A stretch of 64,000 bases of DNA from Phoenix dactylifera (lineage: Eukaryota > Streptophyta > Magnoliopsida > Arecales > Arecaceae), in contig NW_024067686.1 of NCBI RefSeq assembly GCF_009389715.1, positions 340,501 to 404,500 on the forward strand, given 5' to 3'. A model generated the notes under the pieces. It was not told the DNA's origin and ran no database searches. It saw nothing but the letters and a program-made list of their open reading frames with translations. The translations under genes were made by a program, and so were the position numbers. This document shows, in pieces, positions 32,805 through 43,664 of the stretch. How positions within the stretch are numbered: position 1 is the first letter of the stretch; every line of letters starts with the position of its first letter.

Positions 32805-33232
32805 GAGGATTAATTCAATGAGGATGAAAGAAAAGCTCCTTTGGGTTTTGCAAGTGAGCTTTAGAGATGAGCCTGACCCAGAGAGGAACAAAGAAAGGAA
32901 TTGTAGGTATCATCATCTGGCGTAGTGGTTGATCTCTAGGATCTCTCAGCTTTTAATTACTCGATTGGAGCTATGTTTTATTAGTTGTAGAAAAAAGGCA
33001 TGTATCCATTTGTGTAATTATGAAATAACAAAAGGCCATGCAACATTTATTTTGGAGGAAGGCATAGTCCTTAAAGCTGTTTTATCCCTGGAATTGTAGA
33101 CATGGAAAGCATGCATGTTTCATCCCCACAAGTTACGGAGTACGATCTGATGTATCTATATGGATACTGATTCTCCTGAACTCCCAGTGATGAGTAAAGT
33201 GTGTTGCAATATTGTAACCTGTATGCCATGGA

Positions 33233-33238
33233 AATAAA
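33233..33238 (+). terminator. Possible poly(A) signal of the DUF761 gene
   Basis: AATAAA 429 bases after the stop codon, in TGGAAATAAATATAAT. A weaker candidate (GAAATAAC) is near 33020. Plant signals are loose, so the site is uncertain. Confidence 0.4.
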
Positions 33239-33239
33239 T

Positions 33240-36189
33240 ATAATTTCTGAGACAGGATCTGAAAATATTCTTTATTTATGATTACTGACAGCAGATTTGA
33301 TTATGGTGCATTTTAAATTACGTGAAAGCAATGAAAAATTTAATTTCTTTGGTCAAAAATCTTAGCAACAGACATATCCACGAGTCCATAGCTTAACACC
33401 CAAGGAACTGCGTGCAAGGTGCATTCCTTGTGCCGTTTCTTTTGACCATAACAATGCCCAGCTTTTACGGACATCAATAAGTGAAGCAGAAAATGAGTAA
33501 GGACAAGAGGGGGAAAAAAAAGGACAAGAGGAAGTAGCTAAGCTTGAAGTGGCTATCGACCAAGTGCTGGTCTCCTCATATGGGACCACCTCATTTGAAA
33601 TTATTAAAAAAAAAAAAAAAAAAAGAGGCAGTTTGAAACCGCCGTATAACAGTGATAAAAAATAGAAAAAAAGAGAAAAAAAATGCTATTTTATCAAATA
33701 AACTTATGGTTGATTTTATTTAGATTTGACTAAGATTTTAATAAATTGTTTCCGGCATTGAGAGCAATAGGTTGAATGATTTGAATTTTTAAAAAATATT
33801 TTTTATTAATTATCATGGATTATCATAATCCAGAAACTTATTGATAGCACTTAGATTCTTCTACAAGAATTAAAAATCTTGCCTGGAACCAAAAACCATG
33901 ACATCAACATTATGTTTTTCTACCAGAAAAACATGCGATCTAACCTCAAACCGAAGTGGTATTAGACAAGTAGCATGTGGTGTGATCTTTCACAAGATGT
34001 TTTAGTAGGCTGGGCGGTCTAAACAACCTCTTCAGAGAGCTAAACATCTAGATCCTCTTGCGAACTTTGGCTGTTGTTTAAGATGAAAAAACAAAGACAA
34101 CAGCATTGCTTCATCTCGCAAGAGGGTGTCTAACCACCCCACATCCTTCATCAAGAATGAAGTTGCTACTTCTGAAATGTGTGCTAGAGAAGAATGGCTT
34201 CAAATCATACAATTCATATTCCTGCGCCTGTCCAGAACAAAACTCAACATAGAAGATAGAAGTTATAACCTTTTAATCAGCTTGCAAGAGACAAATAATA
34301 TAGAAGGGGTGGTTGTTTCATTCCTCTTAACCTTGCTCTACAACTCCTCGACCTTTACCTCAACATGTGTTCAACGACTGGTCATTCGTAATACGATTTC
34401 TTCAAAATGCAATGCATCCTTCACAAAAACACGTAGAAGATGCAAAAGCAATTCATTGTAATCTTTCTTGAACGTCATGTACTTCCTGAAACTCTGCAGC
34501 AACCATAGAAATATACCAATTGTACCTTAAATGATGATCTTTGTTCTAAGACCAGCATCAATATTAACAGCTTAGTCAATCCTGTGCTAGAAGAGGCTCA
34601 TTAGACTTGTTAGGGAGAAATTAAACAAAGAACTTAAAACAGTAGAATGATATTTGGAATTTAGTTGAATGGATGAGCCAGTTGGTTTCCATCAGTTCCA
34701 AGTCATTAAGAAAACTTAGTTATGGCTGAAGGGCTAGAATTTCAGGATGCATAGCGGCTCACAATAAACTCAACATTCTTGTCGAGAAGGCAAATCATTC
34801 CAGCATATCAGAGCAGCATGACTACCAGGAAATCAATAACCCACATCCATGCATGCAATGATCCTTTGACAATCATGAAACCTTTTACATCAAGAAAAAG
34901 ACAACTAGGACAACCTTGGGCAATTGTAGACATAGAAAAGGTGGCATAAGTTCTTTAAAACCGTGGGGATATTAAACCGTAGTTAACTAATTTATTAACA
35001 AATAAAAAAAAACCATAGAATAAGAGGCTATCATTTGCCTATGGTCGCCGCAATAAGTGGGGTGCTTACTAACCAAAAAAAATATTAGGGTGCTTCAAAA
35101 CCAGCAAATTTACTCCTATTGAAGAATTAAGCTGAAACAACCCATCGAACTATGAAACCTGAAAAAGGAGACCAATTGAGATAAAACAGCATGAAAATGA
35201 TGAGCTGACCTAACAATTGAGACCAATACCAAATAGGATAGTACAAAGTGTACCGTACTATACCAATTTGGTAACGGTGTACCATACCGAGGGCATATTG
35301 ACAACGTCCGGCCCTCGCACTTACACAATGATGGAGTGGCATTGGTATAGAGCTCGATACCAAAATAGGTATAGCCGATGGACAAGAATCAAGCAAGGCA
35401 CGTATCGCCATGCCCGCATCTTATTATGACACGTAACTTCTTAGATGCTTCCCGCATATGCTTCTGACATCAGAATCATCGATTCATTGTGCCTTTTTAT
35501 TCCACATGCTTGCAAATTTAAAAAAAATAGAAATTATTTGTATTCCTCAAATATCTCTACCCACATTATTATTATTATTCTGTTATTGACCAAACCACCT
35601 AACACTAGATTCAATATAAATAGGATCACTTGGCCATGCTTCATAATTCAAAAAACAGACGCCATGAAAGTATTTGTCACTCAGCCAGAAAAAAAAAAAA
35701 GGGTAATGAAGAGCTGATCAAAATAAGCACAAATATATTTCAAAAAATCTTCTCCAAATTACTGATATGACTATCGAAATCATAAGCATTAGCATGTAGG
35801 TTTCAGATTCAAATAGTAGTAATAGGACCTTTAGCAATAGTTCTTGAGAAACGGTCCTCGAAAAATATTTTTATAGAATCCCTATCTACAATAATTTTCG
35901 CTTCTAATTTCATCGAATGAATAATCATTTAGGTCCTTCTCCTTTTGGACAGCATATACCGTGGAAAAGCAAGATTGTCTGAAGATCTCAGAGAGTACTC
36001 TCGATGTAGTTCAGCATAGACATGTGGGAGCTTATCCAGATCAGCATCATGCAATTTGGGGAAGACATTTCATCTTTGACTGGATCAACAACATCCTGCA
36101 CATGCAGATTCTCCATGCACATTGCCATTTAATTAAATAAGACCAAAACCTAATATAGATAAAAAAAAACAAACACAAGAACTCATAAA
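33240..36189. other. AT-rich intergenic DNA with a coding-like patch
   Basis: Mostly AT-rich with no gene. On the minus strand at about 35940-36060 an open stretch reads PKLHDADLDKLPHVYAELHR then EYSLRSSDNLAFPRYMLS, with coding-like composition, but I do not recognise it. At 35215-35390 there is a repeat-like run rich in GGTAC and GTACC. Bases 36187-36189, AAA, are the target duplication of CACTA-3. Confidence 0.4.
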
Positions 36190-36489
36190 CACTACAAAAG
36201 AAAGGATATCTCCCGGCGGTTTTTTTGGTCTCCCGGCGTGGGTCCAGTTTTTGCCGACGCTAAGAGAAAGCGTCGGCAAAAACAGTGCTTTCCCGATGCT
36301 AACAAAAGCATCGGCAAAAACGACATTTGCCGACGCTTTAAAGTGTCGGGAAAGCCCAAAGGATGCCCAGTTTTGGATTTTCGCCGACGCTTTAAAGCGT
36401 CGGAAATTGTATTTTGGCCGACGCTTTTCTTAGCATCGGCGTAGGCGTAAGTTTACCGATGCTTTAAAGCATCGGCGTAGGCATGCCAT

Positions 36490-37745
36490 AACTTTTATTT
36501 ACAGTGTATGACTCTGTTCTGGTGGAAGCCGGCATTGCTGTATTACCAAACCGAGACCGGTTGACTTCTTAATTAGCATCTTGAGATTCTTCCTTAGAAA
36601 TCTCAACGTGTCACCGATCCTGCCTGTGAATTTTCTGTTAGTTCAACGTCGAAAGATTGTTTCCGTTGTATCTTAGGAAAATCGTATCCTGTGGAAGCAC
36701 CGATGAACAGTGCGCTGAGCCACCAAGATTCGTTGGTGCAGAGAACTGATCAGAATATTGGAGCTCTACGTTTGCACCATTTCTGTGCTTATTAACTTGT
36801 GAGATTTGTTCTTTAACCAAACAAGCAAAAATTAGGAAGAGCAATTGCTGAATGCTGGATTGTTTTCCTAGATGCAGCATGTAATTGTTTTCTAAATATG
36901 CTTACCATTCTCTTCCACCAAACATGCCTAATTTTCAGGTAAATGTTATTCCATCCAAAACTGCAAGCTCTTCTACAAATCTAATCAAGAATCCACCATA
37001 CCACCTGGCACTTGCTGCATAATCTTTTTTACCATACAAACACCATCTTCTCTCAAATCTGGAAGTAAAAACAGTGATAATAAATGTAATGCAATTATAA
37101 ATAAATAAATGATGGGATAATTTACTTCTCGAGCCTCAACACCAGATCAAGACAGAGGTGCCAGCCAGCAAACTAAAATACAATTGGTCATGTCCAATTC
37201 ATCAATCATAATTTTCTCCGAATTATATTAGCAACACACTCACATTTCCATCATTGTAGTTTGTACTGGCATGGTCTAAATCAGATTTCCAATGAATGAG
37301 CCGATAAAAGTAACATTTATATGTGACCAATCATTCATTCGAGCAAGCTCTAAAAAACTCTTTAACCGGTTTGCAGGAAATTTATAAGAAAATGAGTTCA
37401 TATTGAATAAAATAAATTGCCCTACACAAAAACTATCTATAGCTTGATTGGAAAACATATTTAGGCATCATTGTCTAGAATTTACATAGTATTTTATTAC
37501 ATCAACCACAGTTACTGAGACAAGCAAAACATTTACTTGGAGTCCTTCAGATGTTTTGGTAATGATCTCCAAATAAATGGATGGTATACACCTACAATAA
37601 AATGGCACATATTAGAGGTTCTAAGCAATTTAAAACAATCAATTCAAAATTCACAAGAATCCCCCTTTTTTTTTAGCAAAACAGAGGGAAGGACCACAAT
37701 ACATAAGAGTTCCAGATGTTTGGAGCACTTAAGAAGCTTCATTAC
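36490..37745. other. Interior of CACTA-3, unidentified
   Basis: AT-rich sequence, probably intronic DNA carried with the PAS1-like exons. Short minus-strand frames (36638-36880, 37276-37458) are not recognised. Confidence 0.4.
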
Positions 37746-37979
37746 CTTAGGCATTTCAAAGCCAAGTAGCTCAATTTCCCACTGAACATAAGCTCCTTCA
37801 GGAACACTAGAAGGCCTGTTCATGAAATCTCATTAGTATTTTCAAGTGTTTTATTCAGAAACCAAGATAGCCAATTGGTTTAGAAAATTGACCTTGTAAA
37901 CTTATCATATGCAAAATCTGAAAGGCAAGTAACAAGCGAGATCTCTTCAGGAAGCATTAAACGAACACAAATCTCCATA
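37746..37979 (-). pseudogene. PAS1-like: Two spliceable PASTICCINO1 (FKBP-type) exons captured by CACTA-3
   Basis: Exon A (37979-37893) reads MEICVRLMLPEEISLVTCLS then DFAYDKFT. Exon B (37815-37746) reads PSSVPEGAYVQWEIELLGFE then MPK. The intron between has GT at 37892-37891 and AG at 37817-37816, and joining restores an arginine codon in phase. Exon B is followed by a GT donor and exon A preceded by AG. The sequence matches an FKBP-type segment of plant PASTICCINO1, an immunophilin-like protein of very-long-chain fatty-acid synthesis and cell division control, as I recall the family. The TPR region is not present. Upstream and downstream exons were not found. Confidence 0.75.
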
Positions 37980-38772
37980 CTGAAAGTAACAAATCTTGCG
38001 TTAAGTTCCTAGGAATACTCTTGACCACTCCTATGAGTAGTGAAGCCAAGGGAGAGAGGTTAAAATGTTAGGATTCAATTCCCTCTTTACTTACCAAAAG
38101 TGCAGGTGTGGGAGCAGATTCAGGTTCAAATGTGGGGAAGCAGGTCTTTTATAAAAAAAATGATAAGAAGATGGAGGGACAAGTTTCCAAAGGATATCAA
38201 GAAGCAGGTGCAGTATCCCACGTGAAGACTTCTACTACTGAGGTTCCCTCTTTGAGACTATTCTTAGTGTTTTACAGTAAAGATAAAGAAGATCAGGATA
38301 AATCTCATGTCCATGCTGCATATTAATCTATGCTACAAGCCTATATAGTGTATACATGGTACATAACTAAACATTATCCCAAACTAGTTGGGCCCGGCTA
38401 ACATAGTGCATACCTATATTAAAACAGAATACGATCCATACAGATACAGTGGGATGCATTGCAATCATAGAATACCTATATTAAAACACATTCATCAACC
38501 ATCTCTGACAATAAAAATGGGTGTTAATATTCGTAAGATTATAGTTAGAGATGACTAACAAAATATTGGTAGATGTTAGAGAATACTAGTTTTCAATCAT
38601 AGAAACCAACATGATTCCAAAAATATTATCACCACACACATACACAAATAATTATCCTTCATACGTATTGGGAGCCCAAACTACAAAGTCCTTATGAATA
38701 CCTTGGCATCTTAAATTGATCGTAAGGACATTCTTGAGGAGATAAATTTGCTTCAATTCCACGGAAAATGAT
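37980..38772. other. Interior of CACTA-3 between captured fragments
   Basis: AT-rich, no gene recognised. Near 38370-38400 there is AACTAGTTGGGCCCGGCTA, similar to a short motif I have seen repeatedly in plant genomes, possibly a repeat remnant. Confidence 0.35.
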
Positions 38773-38853
38773 ACCTCCTGCAATTCCACGGAGCTTGGGG
38801 ATTCGACGGTATAGGGGCAACTGTCCACCCTCGAAGCCCTTATGGACGTCGGG
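38773..38853 (-). pseudogene. Plastid ribosomal protein L15 fragment
   Basis: On the minus strand 27 codons read [20 protein letters not shown] then RGIAGG, the glycine-rich core of bacterial-type L15, here most like the nuclear-encoded chloroplast protein. It lies in the same open frame (38692-39159) as an out-of-frame reading of the aldolase piece, so a fusion peptide is theoretically encoded. Flanking L15 sequence is absent. Confidence 0.75.
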
Positions 38854-38863
38854 CCTTCCCCTG

Positions 38864-39229
38864 ACTGGCGGCGGAGAGCTGCAGAAGGCGGAGGATGGCT
38901 GGGGTGCGGGCGGCGGCGAGGGCGCAGAGGCAGGGGAGGGCCTCGGTGATGCCGCCAGAGCCGTGCTCCATATTGACGACCACGTAGTCGTAGCCGGCGA
39001 GGCCGGCGATCTCGGCGAGGGTCGGGGAGGAGCGCAGGAGGAAGAGGCCGTGGAGGGTCTCGCCGGCGACGAGGCGGGACTTGAGGATCCGCAGTTCGGG
39101 GGAGAGAGGGGCGGAGTCGGGATCCAAGGAGGCGGCGAAGAGGCGGGCGAAGACATCATCGCCAGAGCCGTTCTGCTTCTTGAATCCGGAGGAGGTTAGG
39201 GAGGGGGGGCGATGATGATGAGAAGGCAC
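38864..39229 (-). pseudogene. HpcH/HpaI aldolase-like gene fragment (5-prime part)
   Basis: The minus-strand frame reads [59 protein letters not shown] and RTPAILRL, the N-terminal half of the HpcH/HpaI aldolase barrel (PEP/pyruvate-binding superfamily; plant proteins of unclear substrate). The frame opens upstream with a GTG rather than an ATG, so the original start is not certain. After AILRL the match breaks off and the L15 piece follows. The metal-binding and C-terminal parts of the barrel are absent, so no enzyme can be made. Confidence 0.8.
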
Positions 39230-39597
39230 CTTTGATGGGTTAGAGAGAGAGAGAAGACGAGGAATGGGCGAGAGAGATGTGGGTAATACTACTAGTTAAA
39301 TAGAGAGAGGAGGGCGGTGGTCGGGAAAATGGAAACCCGAAGAGAGGAGGGAGGACGGATGAGAGAGATGAGGCTCGAGGGTAAAGAGAGAGAGACTGGT
39401 GTGTGAGGGTGGCTTCCGACGGGGGTGGTCAGAAGAGGGTTGGGATTTAGCCTGATGTGTTGGCTTCCGACGATGCTTTTTAGCGTCATCTTAGGTCAGA
39501 GACTACACCGACTCTTTTGACGCTAGACCGAAAATTGCCGACGCTTGTAAAAAGCATCGGCAAAAAAGAGTCGGTAAAACCGATTTTTCCTGTAGTG

Positions 39598-40066
39598 AAA
39601 CAAAAGAAGAGCAGAAGGGATAAAATAGTGACCTTAACAACACCGAGGACATCGAATCATGAAATGATAGGATCAGTCAATTCCGCATTTTGGGAGAGAG
39701 TCTTAGAGGAGGCACATCTGATATATAAATTTTTTATATTTCTTAGGAAAGAAAGATTCATACGAAATATATGAGGGGTTTTACTGCATATTTGTTATAA
39801 ATTTGTTATATTCTCGACTAGTTTCAGATGAAAGCAAAACTCAAAACTACAGAAGCATTCATCTTTGTCGAGGACTGAACCCAGGAAACCCTTCCTTGCC
39901 TTCAAGACCTCCCTTGGCATTTGGCAAGAGACATCCTATAGTTCAGCAACCAACAGAGGTTGTCTTGCTAAATAATATGTCGAGAGACAAGTCATCTCTA
40001 AATGTCAATCTTCCTTGAATTACTTTATCAAACTTAATTGCTGTAAAGGCTGTTCTCCATTGCACT
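39598..40066 (+). other. Host DNA between CACTA-3 and CACTA-4, coding-like
   Basis: A plus-strand frame from about 39824 (after a TTTCAG acceptor-like site) reads DESKTQNYRSIHLCRGLNPG and on to a stop near 40018. It ends in a polypyrimidine stretch (GCTGTTCTCCATTGCACT) that would join ACAG at 41310-41313 if CACTA-4 were absent. I do not recognise the protein. Confidence 0.35.
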
Positions 40067-40430
40067 CACTACCGGAAAAAGGACCTATCCCGGCGCTTTT
40101 TTGGACCTTTAGCGACGCTTTGTAGCGTCGGCTAAAGTACCGCCGACGCAAACAGAAGCGTTACCAAAGCGTCGGCGATACCGAAGTGGGAAAAGTTTTT
40201 TCCGATACTCTTGAGAAGCATTGTAAAAGGTCGATTTTTTTTAGCGACGCTTAAAAGCGCCGCTAAAAAAGACATTTAGGAAAGAACGCCCAATTCAAAG
40301 TTTTAAAGGGTCAATTGAGGAGAATTTTAGGGAAGATATGGAGGAAATCTGGTCGGATCTTGCTTTCCATGTGGTGGGATTTGGGTGGGGCTTCGTTACA
40401 TCTGCCTCCCTCCCTTTCCCAGGGAATCCA

Positions 40431-40574
40431 TTATATAGAGAAAACACCCCTATAACCCAACCCCACACCTCCTCTTATTCCATACCCCCTCCCTCTTCTT
40501 GTTCTTCTTAGGAGTACTCAGCCACCATGGCTGTTGCTGCAGAGACTCAGTTCCATGTCTGAGCTGTGGATGAC
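40431..40574 (+). pseudogene. Type-A response regulator 5-prime end with promoter
   Basis: A TATA box (TTATATAG at 40431-40438), a C-rich leader and a strong start context GCCACCATGG lead to [11 protein letters not shown], then a TGA, then AVDD. Plant type-A response regulators of cytokinin signalling begin ...FHVLAVDDS..., where the DD pair forms the acidic pocket of the receiver domain. The leucine codon is replaced by TGA at 40560-40562. Similarity stops after AVDD (40574). Only the promoter-proximal part of the gene was captured. The name is an inference from about 16 residues plus the gene-start context. Confidence 0.65.
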
Positions 40575-40580
40575 ATTTAG

Positions 40581-40952
40581 GAAACCGACGCGAAGCTTGA
40601 CATCGAGGACGCGGCAGAAGACGTGGGGAGGCACATCGTAACGGAGGAGCCCAACGCCGCCGCCGTCTCCAAGCTGCTCGAGATGCCCCTGCGGCAAGTA
40701 CACCACCACTCTCCCCTTCCTCGGCAAGGATATCAGCGGCTCCGCGCAGGCGTGCCAGAGCTCCAGGCACACCGGCGGCGAGGCCCTAGAAGAAGAAGAA
40801 CCTCCAACTACTCCGCCCGACGCCGCTGTCGGCGGCGGAGGATGAGGGGGCTGCCGCCGGTGGTGGTGGTGGGTTTGCGGTGGCTGGAGTGAGGTCGGGT
40901 GCTCCGCCGCCTCCTCCTCCTCCTCCTCGATCATGTTTAGATCGATCCCCAT
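40581..40952 (-). pseudogene. Auxin response factor (ETTIN/ARF3-like) 5-prime end
   Basis: The ATG at 40952 opens [16 protein letters not shown], a histidine/proline-rich stretch, then [33 protein letters not shown] and [13 protein letters not shown]. These are the N-terminal landmarks of plant ARF transcription factors just before the B3 DNA-binding domain. The conserved CAGPL is CAEPL here, a glycine-to-glutamate change. The B3 domain is absent; the match ends near 40585. The ATG is 354 bp from the right CACTA end. MGIDLN plus a poly-Glu run favours the ARF3/ETTIN group. Confidence 0.85.
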
Positions 40953-41309
40953 CCTCTCCCTCCCAACACCCCACGCCAAAGAGAAGCAGAAAGAAGAACG
41001 GAGAAGCCCAAAGGTGCAGTAGATAAAGAAAAGGGGAGAACGGGTGGGGTCTCCGGTGTGGGACTAAAAGAAGAACTTCGGCGGAGGAAGCAATGCTGCG
41101 TGGATGGAGCGGCTGGGTGAAAAAGGAGGGATCGGGGGAGTTGGGCGGCTTTTGGCCCCGACAACGCTTTAAAGCGTCATCGTATCTAAATTTCACCCAA
41201 CACTATTACAAAGCGTCGTCGAATTTCGGCCCCCGCTCGAAATTCGCCGACGCTTTTTTATAGCGTCGGCGGGGAAGAGTCGGCAAAACCGTATTTTTTT
41301 GTAGTGACT

Positions 41310-41441
41310 ACAGCCCACGGATGATATTCTTTTAACACTGGAATTGGAATTATTAAACAACCCGCCGAGAGATACGTTAGGCTTATTATTTGGAATCTTG
41401 TCAGTAGGCGCAGGCTATTGCTTACACAGTCCCATGGAAGC
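41310..41441 (+). other. Probable host exon cut by CACTA-4 and by a Copia insertion
   Basis: After an ACAG acceptor (41310-41313) an open frame reads PTDDILLTLELELLNNPPRD then TLGLLFGILSVGAGYCLHS and PMEA. It would continue in frame at 57340 (VEKQSPYI) to a consensus GTGAGT donor at 57367. CACTA-4 sits in the 3-prime splice site and the Copia element within the exon. The protein is not recognised; the frame, composition and splice sites are the only support. Confidence 0.4.
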
Positions 41442-41746
41442 TGTAAAGAAACTTCAAAAGAATTCTGTCTGAAAACAGAGGAGATGAAGAAAGAAGAACT
41501 GTTTTATTTCTTATGAATTGAATTCACTCCTCATTCTTACATGATAGAATCTATTTATAATAACCCATCAACTAAATAACCAATTAACAGAAATGCTAAC
41601 AGACTAACTGAAATTGGTTAAAAATAGTTAAAACAGTTAGTCGGGTAGTTTTCCCAGGTGCTCTGTTCTTGAAGTAAGGAAGCTTCTTCCTCCAGGTCAA
41701 GGCTGAATGAAAAAAAAGGACAACAGATACATTTATATACATTTCA
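41442..41746 (-). repeat. Cop-B 3-prime LTR
   Basis: 305 bp with TG...CA ends. A polypurine tract (minus GAGGGGGAGT, near 41749-41758) adjoins it on the internal side, which fixes the orientation. It differs from 57030-57334 by two substitutions. Confidence 0.9.
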
Positions 41747-41756
41747 ATACTCCCCC

Positions 41757-43664
41757 TCAAGATGGAGAGTACAAATTATGTACACCCATCTTGCACAGCA
41801 GAGTATGAAATCGGCTTGTTCCGAGTGCTTTAGTAAGCAGGTCAGCAAGCTGCATAGTGCCTGATACATGAAGAGTTCGGATGATCCCCAGTTGAATTTT
41901 ATCGCGCACTATGTGACAGTCAATCTCAATGTGTTTGGTTTGTTCATGGAACACTGGATTTTCAGCAATGTGTAAAGCTGCCTGGTTATCACAAAACAAC
42001 AGTGCCGGTTTAGGATGGTGAATATCCAAATCATTGAGAAGATGTAATAGCCATTGAACCTCACAACACGTAGATGCCACTGATCGGTATTCAGCCTCAG
42101 CAGAGGAACGAGAAACAGTGTGTTGTTTCTTCGACTTCCATGAAATGAGGGAACTGCCAAGAAAAATACAAAAACCAGTGACTGAACGGCGTGTATCCTG
42201 GCAAGCTGCCCAATCTGCATCACAAAATGCTTTCAAGTGAACCTCGGAATGTGTTGGGAAAAACAGGCCTTGTCCCGGTGTGGCTTTTAAGTATCTTAAT
42301 ACTCTGTAAGCAGCATCCAGGTGAGGTTGCCGAGGGGAATCCATGAACTGGCTAAGAACCTACATGGAGTAACTTAGATCGGGCCTTGTTATAGTAAGAT
42401 ACAAAAGCCTACCTATCAATCTTCTATAAACTGTAGGATCCTCAAGTAATTGTCCTGCAAACCTACTTAATTTCAAATTCTGTATCATGGGACATTTCAC
42501 AGGCTTTGAGCCGAGGTAACCAGCATCTTCCAAGACTTCTAAGGCATACTTCCGTTGGTTTATTGAGATTTCTTTAGAACTCCTGGCTATCTCAAGACCG
42601 AGGAAGAATTTCAGAGTTTCTAGATCTTTGAGCTTGAACCTTGCATCAAGAATGCTCTTGAGATCATTCATATATGAAAGATCATTCCCTGCAAATATTA
42701 TGTCATCAACGTAGACAAGGATTGCAGTGTAGGAGCATCTATTCGTTCTTACAAACAATGAATAGTTGGCCTTAGACTGAGTAAAACCATGAGACATGAT
42801 GAAGGTAGAGAGTTTGGCAAACCATTGTCTTGAGGCTTGTTTTAATCCGTAGATGGATTTGTGTAGGCGACACACCATCTTCCTTCCTTTCTCCCCCTGA
42901 AATTCATATCCCGGAGGCAAATTCATATATACTTCTTCATGCAAATCCCCATGCAAAAACGCATTGTTAACATCTAGTTGATGTAAATGCCAATCTTTAA
43001 TTGCTGCAACTGCTAACAGAGTTTTAACAGTAACCATCTTAGCAACCGGGGAGAAAGTATCTTGATAATCTAAGCCAGCTTGTTGAATATACCCCTTTGC
43101 AACTAACCGTGCTTTCTTTCTTTCCTCAGTCCCGTCTGCTTTGAACTTGGTTTTATATATCCATTTATAGTCCACTGATTTCTTTCCTTCTGGCAATGGA
43201 GTGATGGTCCAGGTTCGATTATCATTCATCGCCTTTAATTCTTTTTCCATAGCATCACACCATTCAGGATACATAGAAGCTACTGTATAGTTCTTTGGAT
43301 CAGCTGATGATGAAATGGATAGAGTGAAAGCATGATGAGATGGAGAAAGCCGTGTATAGTTTAAAAAAGGTGAGATGTCATAAGGTTCTCCAGAATTTGC
43401 ACTGGACCTTTGCTGATGTGAGATGTCATAAGGTTCTCTAGAATTTGCATTGGACCTCTGCTGATATTGGAGTGAGTGAAGATGGGGATTTGAAGAGGCC
43501 AAACCACAATGGTACTCATTTAGGTAAGTAGGAGTTTGCTTAATCCTAGAAGATCTTCGAAGATGTTGAGTAGGAGAATGATTGAGTAGTGGCACAGGTT
43601 TTGAAATATGTGTGGGATTGAGCCTAGAAGACTTCCGAAGGGGCTGAATTTTGGCAGGCTGATT
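41757..43664 (-). pseudogene. pol: Cop-B pol, reverse transcriptase and RNase H part
   Basis: Minus strand. 43595-42360 encodes reverse transcriptase with WHLHQLDVNNAFLHGDLHEE and catalytic YVDDIIFAG. 42344-41757 encodes RNase H with [28 protein letters not shown] and [14 protein letters not shown] at 42360-42362 separates them in the same frame, where relatives usually read VQ or VL after YS, and a TAA near 43665 separates this part from the upstream segment. Apart from these stops the sequence is collinear and well preserved. Confidence 0.85.

Larger units (their letters stand above)
36190..39597 (+). mobile_element. CACTA-3, non-autonomous, carrying pieces of three host genes
   Basis: The left end is CACTACAAAAGAAAGGATATC. 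The right end in reverse complement is CACTACAGGAAAAATCGG. The target duplication AAA is exact at 36187-36189 and 39598-39600. Length is 3408 bp. Subterminal repeats lie at about 36250-36480 and 39465-39590. It carries PAS1-like exons, an RPL15 piece and an HpcH/HpaI aldolase piece, all on the minus strand. No transposase is present. Confidence 0.9.
40067..41306 (+). mobile_element. CACTA-4, non-autonomous, carrying cytokinin- and auxin-signalling gene ends
   Basis: The left end is CACTACCGGAAAAAGGACC. The right end in reverse complement is CACTACAAAAAAATACGG. The target duplication ACT is exact at 40064-40066 and 41307-41309. Length is 1240 bp. Subterminal repeats lie at about 40105-40270 and 41155-41285. 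It holds a response-regulator 5-prime end on the plus strand and an ARF 5-prime end on the minus strand, meeting near 40580. Confidence 0.9.

Noticed and set aside
35215-35390. GGTAC/GTACC-rich patch as a MITE
   Set aside because: Neither clear terminal inverted repeats nor a target duplication could be set.
36495-36510. ACAGTG as a possible right end of CACTA-3
   Set aside because: Not the GTAGTG end and no AAA duplication after it; the end at 39597 fits both.
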